DNA of 10,512 bases from CAZJQD01 sp964548165 [NCBI: uncultured bacterium] (GCA_964548165.1 CAZJQD010000057.1:9168-19679), one strand, 5' to 3'. Positions 1-6,276 are shown, counted from the first letter of the stretch. The notes: generated by a model not told the origin, from the letters alone. Numbers and translations are program-made.

Positions 1-641
1 AGGAGGGCCAGGCCTCCCTTGACGAGCGCGGCCGTCGCGGGAAACGAGAACTCGTTCTCGGGATCGCGATGCGTGTTCAGGCCCGCATACAGGAAGAGGC
101 CCGAGAAGACGGCGCCGATCGGCGCGATGGCGATCGGAGACTCGCCGAAGATGCGGAGCAAGCCCACGAGCCCCATCCAGAGGCCGCCGGCAAAGGTTCC
201 CGTGATGATCGTCTCGGCCTTGAGCCACGCCTCCCCTGCTGGATCTCCGTGCCGGATGGCGCGGGCCCGCAGGGGAACGAGGAGCCAGAGGCCGGTCGCA
301 AGAAAGTGTCCGATCTCGGGAAGGAGCGCGAGGAGGGGAAGGAGATAAAAGCGACGGCGCCAGGTTCCCGTGACCAGGTAGTGCACGATGGCCAGCCCGA
401 AGGAGGCGCTGAGCGCAGAGGCCAGGTCGGCCACGGTGCAAAGCCACGTGCACCCCCGGGGGAGAACTTCACCTCGAACCAGGGCGACCATGCCGACGCT
501 GAGGAGGACATAGATCCCGATGGCCCAGGTCTGGGCAAGGAGCGATGAGCGAAGCTGGCCGGTATGCCGGTTATGCTCCAGGTGCGTACCGATGAAGAGA
601 AGCGCGGTCGCACTGACCAGCAAGATGACCAGGATATCCAT
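1..641 (-). CDS. Multi-pass membrane protein, 3' end outside window
   Basis: I do not recognise this gene with confidence. From ATG at 641 the frame stays open to the left edge (213 codons), so the C-terminus is missing. The visible part is almost entirely membrane: hydrophobic segments at about residues 1-18, 36-55, 65-90, 97-121, 143-165, 169-188 and the start of a seventh after 200, with short charged loops (RAIRHGDPAGE near 128-137, NTHRDPENEF near 189-198). Six to seven helices before any soluble domain would fit the N-terminal 7TM sensor region of some histidine kinases or other signalling proteins, but that is a guess without the downstream part. The frame is open back to a TAG at 735-737 but contains no better start; no clear Shine-Dalgarno is seen. 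A competing minus-strand frame (77-742) is Ser/Pro/Arg-rich and not membrane-like, so it was rejected. It lies 125 nt after cobA-hemD and may share or lack that operon's promoter. Confidence 0.6.
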   Translation of the reverse strand, partial: MDILVILLVSATALLFIGTHLEHNRHTGQLRSSLLAQTWAIGIYVLLSVGMVALVRGEVLPRGCTWLCTVADLASALSASFGLAIVHYLVTGTWRRRFYLLPLLALLPEIGHFLATGLWLLVPLRARAIRHGDPAGEAWLKAETIITGTFAGGLWMGLVGLLRIFGESPIAIAPIGAVFSGLFLYAGLNTHRDPENEFSFPATAALVKGGLAL

Positions 642-766
642 GCCGTCGCCATCATATCGGAATCGACCAGCGCCCGCACATACGAGGCGCAGTCTCGCAG
701 CACTTCCTCGTGACCGTTCGCGCGGCCGAGCAAACTATTCAAATTGCTCGTTGGTGCGCCTCGAGT
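642..766. other. Intergenic gap after cobA-hemD
   Basis: This 125-nt stretch separates the TAG of cobA-hemD from the ATG of the membrane protein. It is the only sizeable break in the left-hand minus-strand gene run. It holds a locally AT-richer patch (about 731-746) inside a 7-bp inverted repeat. I see no RNA gene or convincing promoter hexamers. Confidence 0.5.
727..750. repeat. Inverted repeat, operator- or hairpin-like
   Basis: CGAGCAA (727-733) and TTGCTCG (744-750) are perfect 7-nt inverted arms around a 10-nt AT-rich centre. In the direction of transcription (minus) there is no following T-tract, so a Rho-independent terminator is not supported. It could be a binding site for a dimeric regulator ahead of the membrane protein gene, or chance. 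Confidence 0.3.
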
Positions 767-2260
767 CTACCCCAGGGCGGCGGCGGCCAAGTCCCTGGGA
801 TCGGGCGAGGTCGCGGTCACGGGCTCCAGGCCCGCTTCCTGCAGCGCGGACGCGGTCACGGCTCCAAGCGCGATGCATCGCGTAGACGCCGGCCAGGAAC
901 CGAGGGCAAGCACGGCGGGCGCAACCACGCGCACGGCGGCGGCGGATCCGAAGACGACGGAGTCGAACTCTCCCGCGGCCACGCGCGCCGCGGGTCCGGA
1001 CCAGTCAGCGGGAGCGGTCTCGTAGACCGGGATCACGGTCAGCGCAGCGCCGAGTTCGTGCTCGAGCACGTCTCTCGCATCCCTGGCGCGCGGCTGAAGG
1101 AACCGTCGGCCGGAGAGCGCGCCGAGTGCCTCGCGCACGCCCTCGGCGCGCGGGTCATCGGCCACGGCGTCCGGGCGAAGCCGAAGCGCGCCCCAGAGCT
1201 CCTTCGCCGTGCCCCGTCCGATGACCGTGATCCGCCACGAGGCCAGGGCCCGGCCATCCAGTCCCAGCTCCCCCAACCTTTCCGCCAGGATCGACGCGGC
1301 CCGGCGCGAGGTGAGGATCAGGTCCGTCCATGCCTGACGATTCCTCAGGGCGGCGTCGAGCAGAGACACGTCGGCGTTCTCCAGGTTCAAGGCGGGCGCC
1401 AGGTGAGCGATGGCGCCCTGGGACGCGAGTTCGTCGACGAGGTCACCGCCGCTCGCGCCGGCCAGCGTCACCAGGACGCGGGGACTTCGGATTCCGCGGA
1501 CAGATTCCCGCAGGCCGACGGCGCTGCCAAAAACCAGGACGGCGGGGGGCATGATGGGATCGGTGGCCGCGCGTCCGGGAAGTGCCTCCAGCGTCGTCGT
1601 CCAGAATTCCTCGCCCGGGCACGTGCCCCACCTGAGGACAGCGACGGGCGTCTCGGGAGAAAGGCCGCCCGCCTGGAGCTCCTGAGCCAGGATCCCCGCC
1701 CTCGACGCCCCCATCAGCACGACGATAGTCCCCCCGAGGCGAACGAGCGCCTCGAGTCGTTCCGCGTCGACGGGGCCCTCCTGTCCCGTACCCGTCAAGA
1801 TCGTCACGCTCGACGCGATTCCTCGATGAGTCACGGGGATGCCGGCCACGGCCGGGACCGCCAGGGCGCTCGAAAGACCCGGAACGACCGCGCACCGTAT
1901 ACCTCGTTCCGCGAGGTATATGGCCTCCTCGCCGCCCCGCCCCAGGAGAAAGGGATCGCCGCCCTTCAGGCGGACGATGACGGAACGTGGGTTCTCCCTC
2001 GCCAGGTCGACCAGCAGGCGGTTGATCTTCTCCTGCGACGGCGCGGCCCCGTCGCGCGACGTGGCGGTGCGGGGCTTGCCCGTGCCGACGCGCACGCGCT
2101 TGCCGACAGGGACGAGACGAGCCCCGGGTCGGGCCAGCGCCAGGATCGCCTCGCTGACCAGCGCGTCATGGACGATGATATCGGCCCGCGCCAAAAGGCC
2201 GCGACCCTTCACCGTCAAGAGACCTGGGTCGCCGGGGCCGGCGCCAAGGAGCCAGATCAC
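767..2260 (-). CDS. cobA-hemD: Uroporphyrinogen-III C-methyltransferase / uroporphyrinogen-III synthase fusion (CobA-HemD)
   Basis: This 497-residue protein joins two cytoplasmic tetrapyrrole enzymes. Residues 1 to ~250 are a SAM-dependent methyltransferase (SUMT): LLGAGPGDPGLLTVKG at 4-19, HDALVS at 31-36, VRLKGGDPFLLGRGGEEA at 96-113, VPGLSSALAVPAVAGIPVTHR at about 126-146, and LRWGTCPGEEFW at 209-220. It methylates uroporphyrinogen III to precorrin-2, the branch point to sirohaem and cobalamin. Residues ~258-497 are a HemD domain (LILTSRRAASILAERLG, VYETAP, FDSVVFGSAAAVR, IALGAVTASALQEAGL), which closes hydroxymethylbilane to uroporphyrinogen III. The start is GTG at 2260, overlapping the TGA of the upstream gene by four bases (GTGA), so translation is probably coupled. 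An oddity is a stretched loop at about 54-78 where SUMTs usually have a short GKRxGxH...Q.EIN segment. The fusion is known in many bacteria; the call is secure. Confidence 0.95.
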   Translation of the reverse strand: MIWLLGAGPGDPGLLTVKGRGLLARADIIVHDALVSEAILALARPGARLVPVGKRVRVGTGKPRTATSRDGAAPSQEKINRLLVDLARENPRSVIVRLKGGDPFLLGRGGEEAIYLAERGIRCAVVPGLSSALAVPAVAGIPVTHRGIASSVTILTGTGQEGPVDAERLEALVRLGGTIVVLMGASRAGILAQELQAGGLSPETPVAVLRWGTCPGEEFWTTTLEALPGRAATDPIMPPAVLVFGSAVGLRESVRGIRSPRVLVTLAGASGGDLVDELASQGAIAHLAPALNLENADVSLLDAALRNRQAWTDLILTSRRAASILAERLGELGLDGRALASWRITVIGRGTAKELWGALRLRPDAVADDPRAEGVREALGALSGRRFLQPRARDARDVLEHELGAALTVIPVYETAPADWSGPAARVAAGEFDSVVFGSAAAVRVVAPAVLALGSWPASTRCIALGAVTASALQEAGLEPVTATSPDPRDLAAAALG

Positions 2261-3069
2261 CGGCGCGCCCTGCCCCCGCGCCGCGCGGCCGCCACATCGC
2301 GGAGAAACTCGCCGATCAGCTTGGCCTCGCCTGGACTGGCGGCGGCGTCCCGGAGCCGGCGGGAGACGAGCTCCGCGAAGAGCTCCTCGCTGGGCGCGTG
2401 ATCGGCGTATTTCGATCGGACACCACTGCGGATCTCGTCGACGAGCGGCACCAGGGATTCCAGGGGTGGAGCGGGCGCCAACGCTCCAGCGGCGGCGGCG
2501 GCGGCGGCGGTCCGGATGCGCGTGGCGAGATCGCGAGGATACAGCCGGTCCCGCTCGCGCCGGCAGGCGGCGTCGAGGTCCGAGAGCGCGAAGCGGTAGG
2601 CGGCGCCCGGCGCCACGCCGTGGAGTTCGAAAGCGAGCGTGGCAGCGCCAGCTTCATCGCCCTCCGTCACCACCAGGATGTCGGCGTCCGAGCCCGCGGG
2701 AGGACGGGCGCCGGCCGCCAGGAGAGCCGCAACAAGGGGTCCCTGGCCCTTGACCCGTCGCCCGGCCAGGCTGTCGAAGATCTTCCCGGCGAGCTTGACC
2801 GCCTCGCGCCGATACCCGAGATCGGCCGGCAGGCGGAGCTCCTGGGCGATCTGCGCGGCCGCGCGGGCCGCCGATCGGACGAAAAGCGCGCGCGCCAGGT
2901 CCCTCTCCGCCAGGTCCGCGAGCACGTTCGCGCAGGCGGCGCGCGCCAGTTCCGCGTCGTAGCCCGGCGCGTGATCGCAACCCAGAAGGCCTTCGATGAT
3001 CCGGATCGCCGTCGCGTCATCGAGCGGCGCGGAATCGATCCCCGCCAGGAACAGAAGGGTTTTCTCCAC
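2257..3069 (-). CDS. Divergent, truncated glutamyl-tRNA reductase-like protein (HemA-like)
   Basis: Starting at GTG 3069, one base after the hemX stop, this gives 270 residues against roughly 420-450 for glutamyl-tRNA reductase. GluTR-like landmarks appear in the right order: LARALFVRSAARAAAQIAQE (58-77) resembles the helix before the Rossmann domain; EAVKLAGKIFDSLAGRRV (89-106) matches the segment leading into the NADPH domain; YRFALSDLDAACRRERDRLYPRDLATRIRT (158-187) matches the spinal-helix start of the dimerisation domain; PPLESLVPLVDEIR (201-214) and the 229-245 helix match its end. Missing are the N-terminal catalytic domain with its STCNRTE cysteine motif and the GAGEM-type glycine motif (here VKGQGPLVAALLAAGAR). 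Seven alanines at 188-194 come from a GCC run. If GluTR-derived, it probably cannot reduce glutamyl-tRNA and may be a regulator, scaffold or decaying paralogue. It sits exactly where hemA sits after hemX in many operons and overlaps cobA-hemD by GTGA. A precorrin-2 dehydrogenase origin was considered and fits less well. Similarity is judged by eye only. Confidence 0.6.
   Translation of the reverse strand: MEKTLLFLAGIDSAPLDDATAIRIIEGLLGCDHAPGYDAELARAACANVLADLAERDLARALFVRSAARAAAQIAQELRLPADLGYRREAVKLAGKIFDSLAGRRVKGQGPLVAALLAAGARPPAGSDADILVVTEGDEAGAATLAFELHGVAPGAAYRFALSDLDAACRRERDRLYPRDLATRIRTAAAAAAAGALAPAPPLESLVPLVDEIRSGVRSKYADHAPSEELFAELVSRRLRDAAASPGEAKLIGEFLRDVAAARRGGRARR
2488..2510. repeat. 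GGC/GCC trinucleotide run (polyalanine)
   Basis: Six GGC units followed by GG (2491-2510), preceded by AGC, encode seven consecutive alanines (residues 188-194) in the GluTR-like protein on the minus strand. It lies in the helical linker of the putative dimerisation region. Such runs change length by slippage in multiples of one codon, so the frame would be kept. Confidence 0.7.
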
Positions 3070-3070
3070 T

Positions 3071-3901
3071 TCAGCCCACGCTGAAGGAATGAAAATTGCC
3101 CCCGAAGATGAGAAGGGTCTGGAAACCGATGACGATGAGCCCGAGCAGGAAGACGAGCGCGGCCTGGCGGCGGCGCGTCCAACCGTGCCAGCGGCCGAGC
3201 GCCAGCACGAAGACGGAGAATACCCAGACGGCAAAGAGCGTGCGGATCGCGGGATCCTGCACCAGCTCGGCGCGGCGCGACTCGTCGCGCAGGAGAAGCA
3301 TCGCCGTCAGGGCGGCGGCGGCCAGGAGGGGGACTCCCAACGCGACGCCGCGCTTCATGATGAAGGTGGAGCGGGCCAGCGGCGGAAGGTATTCGAAGAG
3401 CGGGCCAAGCCTCTTGCGTCGAAGCTCACGGTCCTGCAGGAGATAGAGGGCGGCGCCCAGGGCGGCGGCAAAGAACGAGGCATAGCCGGCATAGCCGAGG
3501 AAGGCGTGGGCCATGATGCCCACGCCCGCCAGGAGCCCCGCGGACTGCGGCAGCACGGCGGGACGCGTTGCCGCGATGGCGACCTCGAGCGTCATCAGCG
3601 AGGCCAGCGGGGCGATGACGACGCCGAGGAGCGGCACGCGGAGCTGGCTGGCGAACGCGATCCCGATGATCACCCATCCGAGGCAGAGTGCATTCAGGAC
3701 GCTGGCATGGGCGGCCAGCATCCGCGGCGATTCCACGGCGTGGATTGCGAGATCGCCGAGCTGGAGGACGGCTCCGAAGAGCAGGAGACCGAGACCGACC
3801 CTGCCGGCGTTCTCCGCCGCGTCCCCACGGGCAAAACAGCGCTCGTAATAGAGGAAAGCCATCGTAGCGAGCACATAGGCGGCGAGGACGGCGAGGATCA
3901 T
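3071..3901 (-). CDS. hemX: HemX/CcsA-family cytochrome c assembly-type membrane protein
   Basis: A 276-residue integral membrane protein with about eight predicted helices (near 1-18, 33-55, 68-88, 91-110, 119-150, 186-204, 217-235, 246-266). The family signature is the HAFLGYAGYASFFAAALGAALYLLQDRELRRKR stretch (about 132-165), followed by a LPPLARSTFIMKRGVALGVPLL helix entry and the closing GWTRRRQAALVFLLGLIVIGF...FHSF block, as in HemX and CcsA proteins. The tryptophan-rich WWD haem-binding motif of true CcsA is not visible, which favours the HemX branch; HemX in Bacillus affects the level of glutamyl-tRNA reductase. The ATG at 3901 overlaps the mtnA stop (ATGA). No Shine-Dalgarno is evident because the upstream bases belong to the mtnA repeat tail, so translational coupling is likely. 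It lies directly upstream of the GluTR-like gene (1-nt gap), the usual hemX-hemA arrangement. The choice between hemX and ccsA naming is uncertain. Confidence 0.8.
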   Translation of the reverse strand: MILAVLAAYVLATMAFLYYERCFARGDAAENAGRVGLGLLLFGAVLQLGDLAIHAVESPRMLAAHASVLNALCLGWVIIGIAFASQLRVPLLGVVIAPLASLMTLEVAIAATRPAVLPQSAGLLAGVGIMAHAFLGYAGYASFFAAALGAALYLLQDRELRRKRLGPLFEYLPPLARSTFIMKRGVALGVPLLAAAALTAMLLLRDESRRAELVQDPAIRTLFAVWVFSVFVLALGRWHGWTRRRQAALVFLLGLIVIGFQTLLIFGGNFHSFSVG

Positions 3902-5097
3902 GAGCCGGCCAGTAAGCGATGGGGGGAGTCCGCTGGCTTCGCCAACTCCCGGAGGGAGTTCGGCGCGGGGGGAGCTGTCCCAGGCGCGCCTGTTCGCGCG
4001 CCCCCCACGCCTTGCTCGCCTCCGCGAGCGGCGATCGTTGCGGCGACGGGACCGGCTTCGCCGCTGGCCTCGCCAACTCCCGGAGGGAGTTCGGCGCGAC
4101 GGTCGTGAGTAGTTACCGTCCGAATGCCCTCCGCCGTGGCCGGAACGACTCCGCGATCGGTGATGATGGCGGTCACGAGGTCGTGGGGCGTCACGTCGAA
4201 GGCGGGATTGAAGACGGCGACATCGACGGGCGCGGTGCGACGCCCGAACCCCTCGGTGACCTCCATGTCCGCCCGTTCCTCGATGGGAATGGCGTCGCCG
4301 GTGGCGGTCTGGGGATCGATGGTCGAGAGCGGAGCGGCGACGTAGAAGGGAACGCCGTGGTGCCGGGCGACGATGGCCAGGGCGTAGGTGCCGATCTTGT
4401 TGGCGACATCGCCGTTCGCCGCGATGCGATCCGCTCCCACGATGACGGCGCTGACACCGCGGCGCTTCATCACGGCGCCCGCCATGTTGTCGGTGATGAG
4501 CGTGCAGGGAATCCCCGCCTGCATCAGCTCCCAGGCGGTGATGCGGGACCCCTGGAGGAGTGGCCGGGTCTCGTCAACAAAGACATGGAGCTTCTTGCCG
4601 CGCTCGGAAGCCAGGTAGACGGGAGCCAGGGCCGTTCCCATGCCCGCCGTCGCCAGGGCGCCGGCGTTGCAGTGCGTGAGGATGTTGCCCGAACCCGGCA
4701 TCAGGGGTTCCCCAAACTCCGCGATCCGCCGGCACCGGGCCTGGTCATCCTCGTGGATGTGCTGGGCCTCCGCGACGAGGGCATCCGCATCGCCGCCTCC
4801 GTCATACACGCGGCGCATGCGATCGAGGGCCCAGAAGAGGTTCACGGCCGTGGGACGGCTCGCGGCCAGGGCATCCAGGGCGCCCGCCACCGAGGTCATG
4901 TCGGTCCGCGCGGCAAGAGCGACCCCGTAGGCGCCGGCGACACCGATGGCGGGAGCCCCACGGACGGCCAGCCTCTTGATGGCGTCGATGACCTGGGGGA
5001 CGGTCGTACAACGAATCTCCTCGACGACGAGCGGAAGGCGGGTCTGGTCGATGAGCACGAGGGCGTCGCCGTCCCAGTGCAGGGTGCGCGGATGCAT
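3898..5097 (-). CDS. mtnA: S-methyl-5-thioribose-1-phosphate isomerase
   Basis: MtnA isomerises 5-methylthioribose-1-phosphate to 5-methylthioribulose-1-phosphate in methylthioadenosine salvage or a related shunt, in the cytoplasm. Motifs are intact: RGAPAIG (46-52), THCNAGALAT with the catalytic cysteine C143, VDETRPLLQGSRITAWEL (174-191), ITDNMA (201-206), VGADRIAANGDVANKIGTY with the catalytic aspartate D223, FYVAAPLSTID (251-261), IPIEER (270-275) and VFNPAFDVTP (295-304). The usual protein ends soon after the ITDRGVV segment (312-318), near 340-350 residues. This one continues to 399 with a low-complexity Gly/Ala/Pro tail from about 334 encoded by a repeat pair, so the end was probably altered by repeat insertion. 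The ATG at 5097 lies 9 nt after the brkB stop; no good Shine-Dalgarno is seen. The stop overlaps the hemX start (ATGA). No other mtn genes are present in the window, so a complete salvage pathway is not shown here. Confidence 0.95.
   Translation of the reverse strand: MHPRTLHWDGDALVLIDQTRLPLVVEEIRCTTVPQVIDAIKRLAVRGAPAIGVAGAYGVALAARTDMTSVAGALDALAASRPTAVNLFWALDRMRRVYDGGGDADALVAEAQHIHEDDQARCRRIAEFGEPLMPGSGNILTHCNAGALATAGMGTALAPVYLASERGKKLHVFVDETRPLLQGSRITAWELMQAGIPCTLITDNMAGAVMKRRGVSAVIVGADRIAANGDVANKIGTYALAIVARHHGVPFYVAAPLSTIDPQTATGDAIPIEERADMEVTEGFGRRTAPVDVAVFNPAFDVTPHDLVTAIITDRGVVPATAEGIRTVTTHDRRAELPPGVGEASGEAGPVAATIAARGGEQGVGGARTGAPGTAPPAPNSLRELAKPADSPHRLLAGS
3931..3967. repeat. 37-bp palindromic repeat, copy 1
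   Basis: This copy matches 4062-4098 at 36 of 37 positions in the same orientation (the only difference is T3938 versus C4069). Its core, AACTCCCGGAGGGAGTT (3944-3960), is a perfect 7-bp stem with a GGA loop, extended by GCC and GGC outside with one bulged base. It lies inside the last codons of mtnA, just ahead of the hemX start. It resembles REP-type extragenic palindromic elements; family membership is not established. Confidence 0.75.
4062..4098. repeat. 37-bp palindromic repeat, copy 2
   Basis: This second copy starts 131 bp from the first, also within the mtnA reading frame at the point where the conserved MtnA protein would be expected to end. It carries the same AACTCCC/GGGAGTT hairpin core (4075-4091). 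The two copies are read in different frames by mtnA (AELPPGVGEAS here, PNSLRELAKPA in copy 1), so selection on the DNA or RNA, not on the peptide, is the simpler reading. The 94 bp between the copies are GC-rich and have no recognisable content. Confidence 0.75.
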
Positions 5098-5106
5098 GCC
5101 CGTACT

Positions 5107-6183
5107 CTAGCCTTCGGTGCCCGGCGGCGCAACCGCACCACCGTGCGGACCCGCTCCACCGTGCGGACCCGCTCCTCCGCTCGTGCCGTCTGAGAGCGAG
5201 GCTGCGGAGCGTCGCAGCGGCCAGCGGACCTTCGGGAGGAGATCCTGGGCCGTGAGCCATGCGCCCATCAACAGGAGCATGGCGGCAAAGAGCGACCACG
5301 TCACGAACGCCACCGTGACCGAGAACGCCCCGTACATCTCGCGCAGGTTCAGGAACGGCAGGCAGATCACGTACACATGGCGGCCCACCTCGAAGCCCAG
5401 CGCAGCAAAGAGCGCGGCGGGCAGGACTCGTTCCAGGGAGAGCGACCGCTGGGGAAGGACGGCGTAGATGACGGCGAAGGCCAGCACCGAGAAGGGCAGG
5501 GTCACGATCTTCAGGAACACCCATGCCATCCAGTCGTTGACCGCCTCGAAATGCGACCAGGCGACAACCGTGGTGACCGGCGTATCCCGAAAGACCCCGA
5601 AACCGGCATCCAGCAGGCGCTCGAACTGGAGCGTCAGGTAGACGGGAACGACGGCGATCAGCAGGAGACCGACCAGGAGGCAGAACGAGAGCGCCTGGGA
5701 AATCGCCCAGTGGCGGGGCTTCGACTCCTTCCAGACATAGTTCAGCGCCAGTTCCACGGGCACGAAGATGCCGACGGCGCTGAAGAGGAGCACCCCGAGC
5801 GAAAGCATGGTCATGCCCGAGAAGTTGCCGGTGGCCTGCCCGATCTGGGCCGCGAAGAAGGCCTTGTTGGCCGGGATGAATTCCACGATCACCTTGAGCA
5901 TCTCGTCGTGGAGAGCGGACCCTCCCCAGACGCTGACCAGCGTCAGCGCCACGATGGCGCCGGGAAAGAGCGCGATCAGGGCATTGAAGGCTATGGCCGA
6001 GGCGTAGGTATAGATCTCGTTGGAGAGCAGGAAATCGACGGCGCCGCCGATGGTGCGCCACGTGGAACCGCGGCCCAAGAGGCGCAGGGTGGCGGCAAGA
6101 ACGCCCAGCATCCGGCGAAGCGAGGATTGACGGTCGGGCGGGGCCGGGGGAGAATCTGCGTCCACGATCGGCGAGAATAGCAT
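5107..6183 (-). CDS. YihY/BrkB-family inner membrane protein
   Basis: From ATG 6183 this is a 358-residue protein of the YihY (virulence factor BrkB) family. It has six hydrophobic segments at about 63-84, 125-146, 162-184, 225-243, 254-275 and 288-310. Family features include IYTYASAIAFNALIALFPGAIVAL (57-80), the GVLLFSAVGIFVPVELALNYVW block (130-151), FAVIYAVLP (236-244) and GAFSVTVAFVTWSLFAAMLLLMGAWLTA (285-312). The molecular role is not well defined for the family; early claims of RNase BN identity were withdrawn. The N-terminal ~50 and C-terminal ~40 residues are soluble; the tail holds a duplicated GGAGPH unit. A start at ATG 6111 is possible and would trim 24 poorly conserved residues; neither start has a clear Shine-Dalgarno. 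The open frame continues upstream to 6756 only as a shadow of the divergent PilZ gene. It heads the mtnA-hemX-hemD gene run, with 9 nt to mtnA. Confidence 0.88.
   Translation of the reverse strand: MLFSPIVDADSPPAPPDRQSSLRRMLGVLAATLRLLGRGSTWRTIGGAVDFLLSNEIYTYASAIAFNALIALFPGAIVALTLVSVWGGSALHDEMLKVIVEFIPANKAFFAAQIGQATGNFSGMTMLSLGVLLFSAVGIFVPVELALNYVWKESKPRHWAISQALSFCLLVGLLLIAVVPVYLTLQFERLLDAGFGVFRDTPVTTVVAWSHFEAVNDWMAWVFLKIVTLPFSVLAFAVIYAVLPQRSLSLERVLPAALFAALGFEVGRHVYVICLPFLNLREMYGAFSVTVAFVTWSLFAAMLLLMGAWLTAQDLLPKVRWPLRRSAASLSDGTSGGAGPHGGAGPHGGAVAPPGTEG
5140..5175. repeat. Two-copy 18-bp tandem repeat
   Basis: The unit ACCGTGCGGACCCGCTCC occurs twice without a gap (5140-5157 and 5158-5175) with no mismatch. 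On the minus strand it adds a duplicated GGAGPH hexapeptide to the C-terminal tail of the BrkB-like protein. As an in-frame 18-bp duplication it lengthens the tail without disrupting the membrane region. Confidence 0.85.
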
Positions 6184-6276
6184 ACGAAGCCGGACAGTGA
6201 AAGCGGACGGGGCCGGCCCGGCCGCGGCGCCGTCCCGGGATGACCAGGCCGAGAACGCGGGATCGAGGGATGGTTC
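6184..6276. promoter_or_regulatory. Divergent intergenic region between brkB-like and PilZ genes
   Basis: Ninety-three bases separate two divergent starts, so promoters for both directions should lie here or within the flanking coding ends. The middle (6206-6234) is very GC-rich and can fold as GACGG/CCGTC outer arms with further pairing inside. I cannot identify -10 or -35 elements with any confidence. Confidence 0.35.
6265..6270 (+). promoter_or_regulatory. Shine-Dalgarno for PilZ gene
   Basis: GAGGGA ends six bases before the ATG at 6277 and supports that start over later in-frame ATGs such as residue 10. Confidence 0.6.

Noticed and set aside
77-742. Minus-strand TTG-started frame of 221 codons
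   Set aside because: Ser/Pro/Arg-rich translation without recognisable features; the overlapping frame from 641 gives a coherent multi-helix membrane protein that stays open to the window edge.
710-2401. Plus-strand open frame of 563 codons opposite cobA-hemD
   Set aside because: It is the antisense shadow of a GC-rich real gene; its translation is Arg/Gly/Ala-rich and shows no domain, while the minus strand has clear SUMT and HemD motifs.
2257-3069. Precorrin-2 dehydrogenase (SirC/Met8-like) identity for the GluTR-like gene
   Set aside because: It would suit a neighbour of CobA, but the GxGxxA Rossmann motif is absent at the N-terminus and the spinal-helix and dimerisation-like segments match GluTR better.
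3070-3234. Upstream extension of the GluTR-like frame to 3234
   Set aside because: It overlaps the conserved C-terminal block of the hemX-like gene and translates to Ser-rich shadow sequence; GTG at 3069 directly after the hemX stop fits better.
3919-5193. Plus-strand open frame of 424 codons opposite mtnA
   Set aside because: Antisense shadow with low-complexity composition; mtnA on the other strand has all catalytic motifs.
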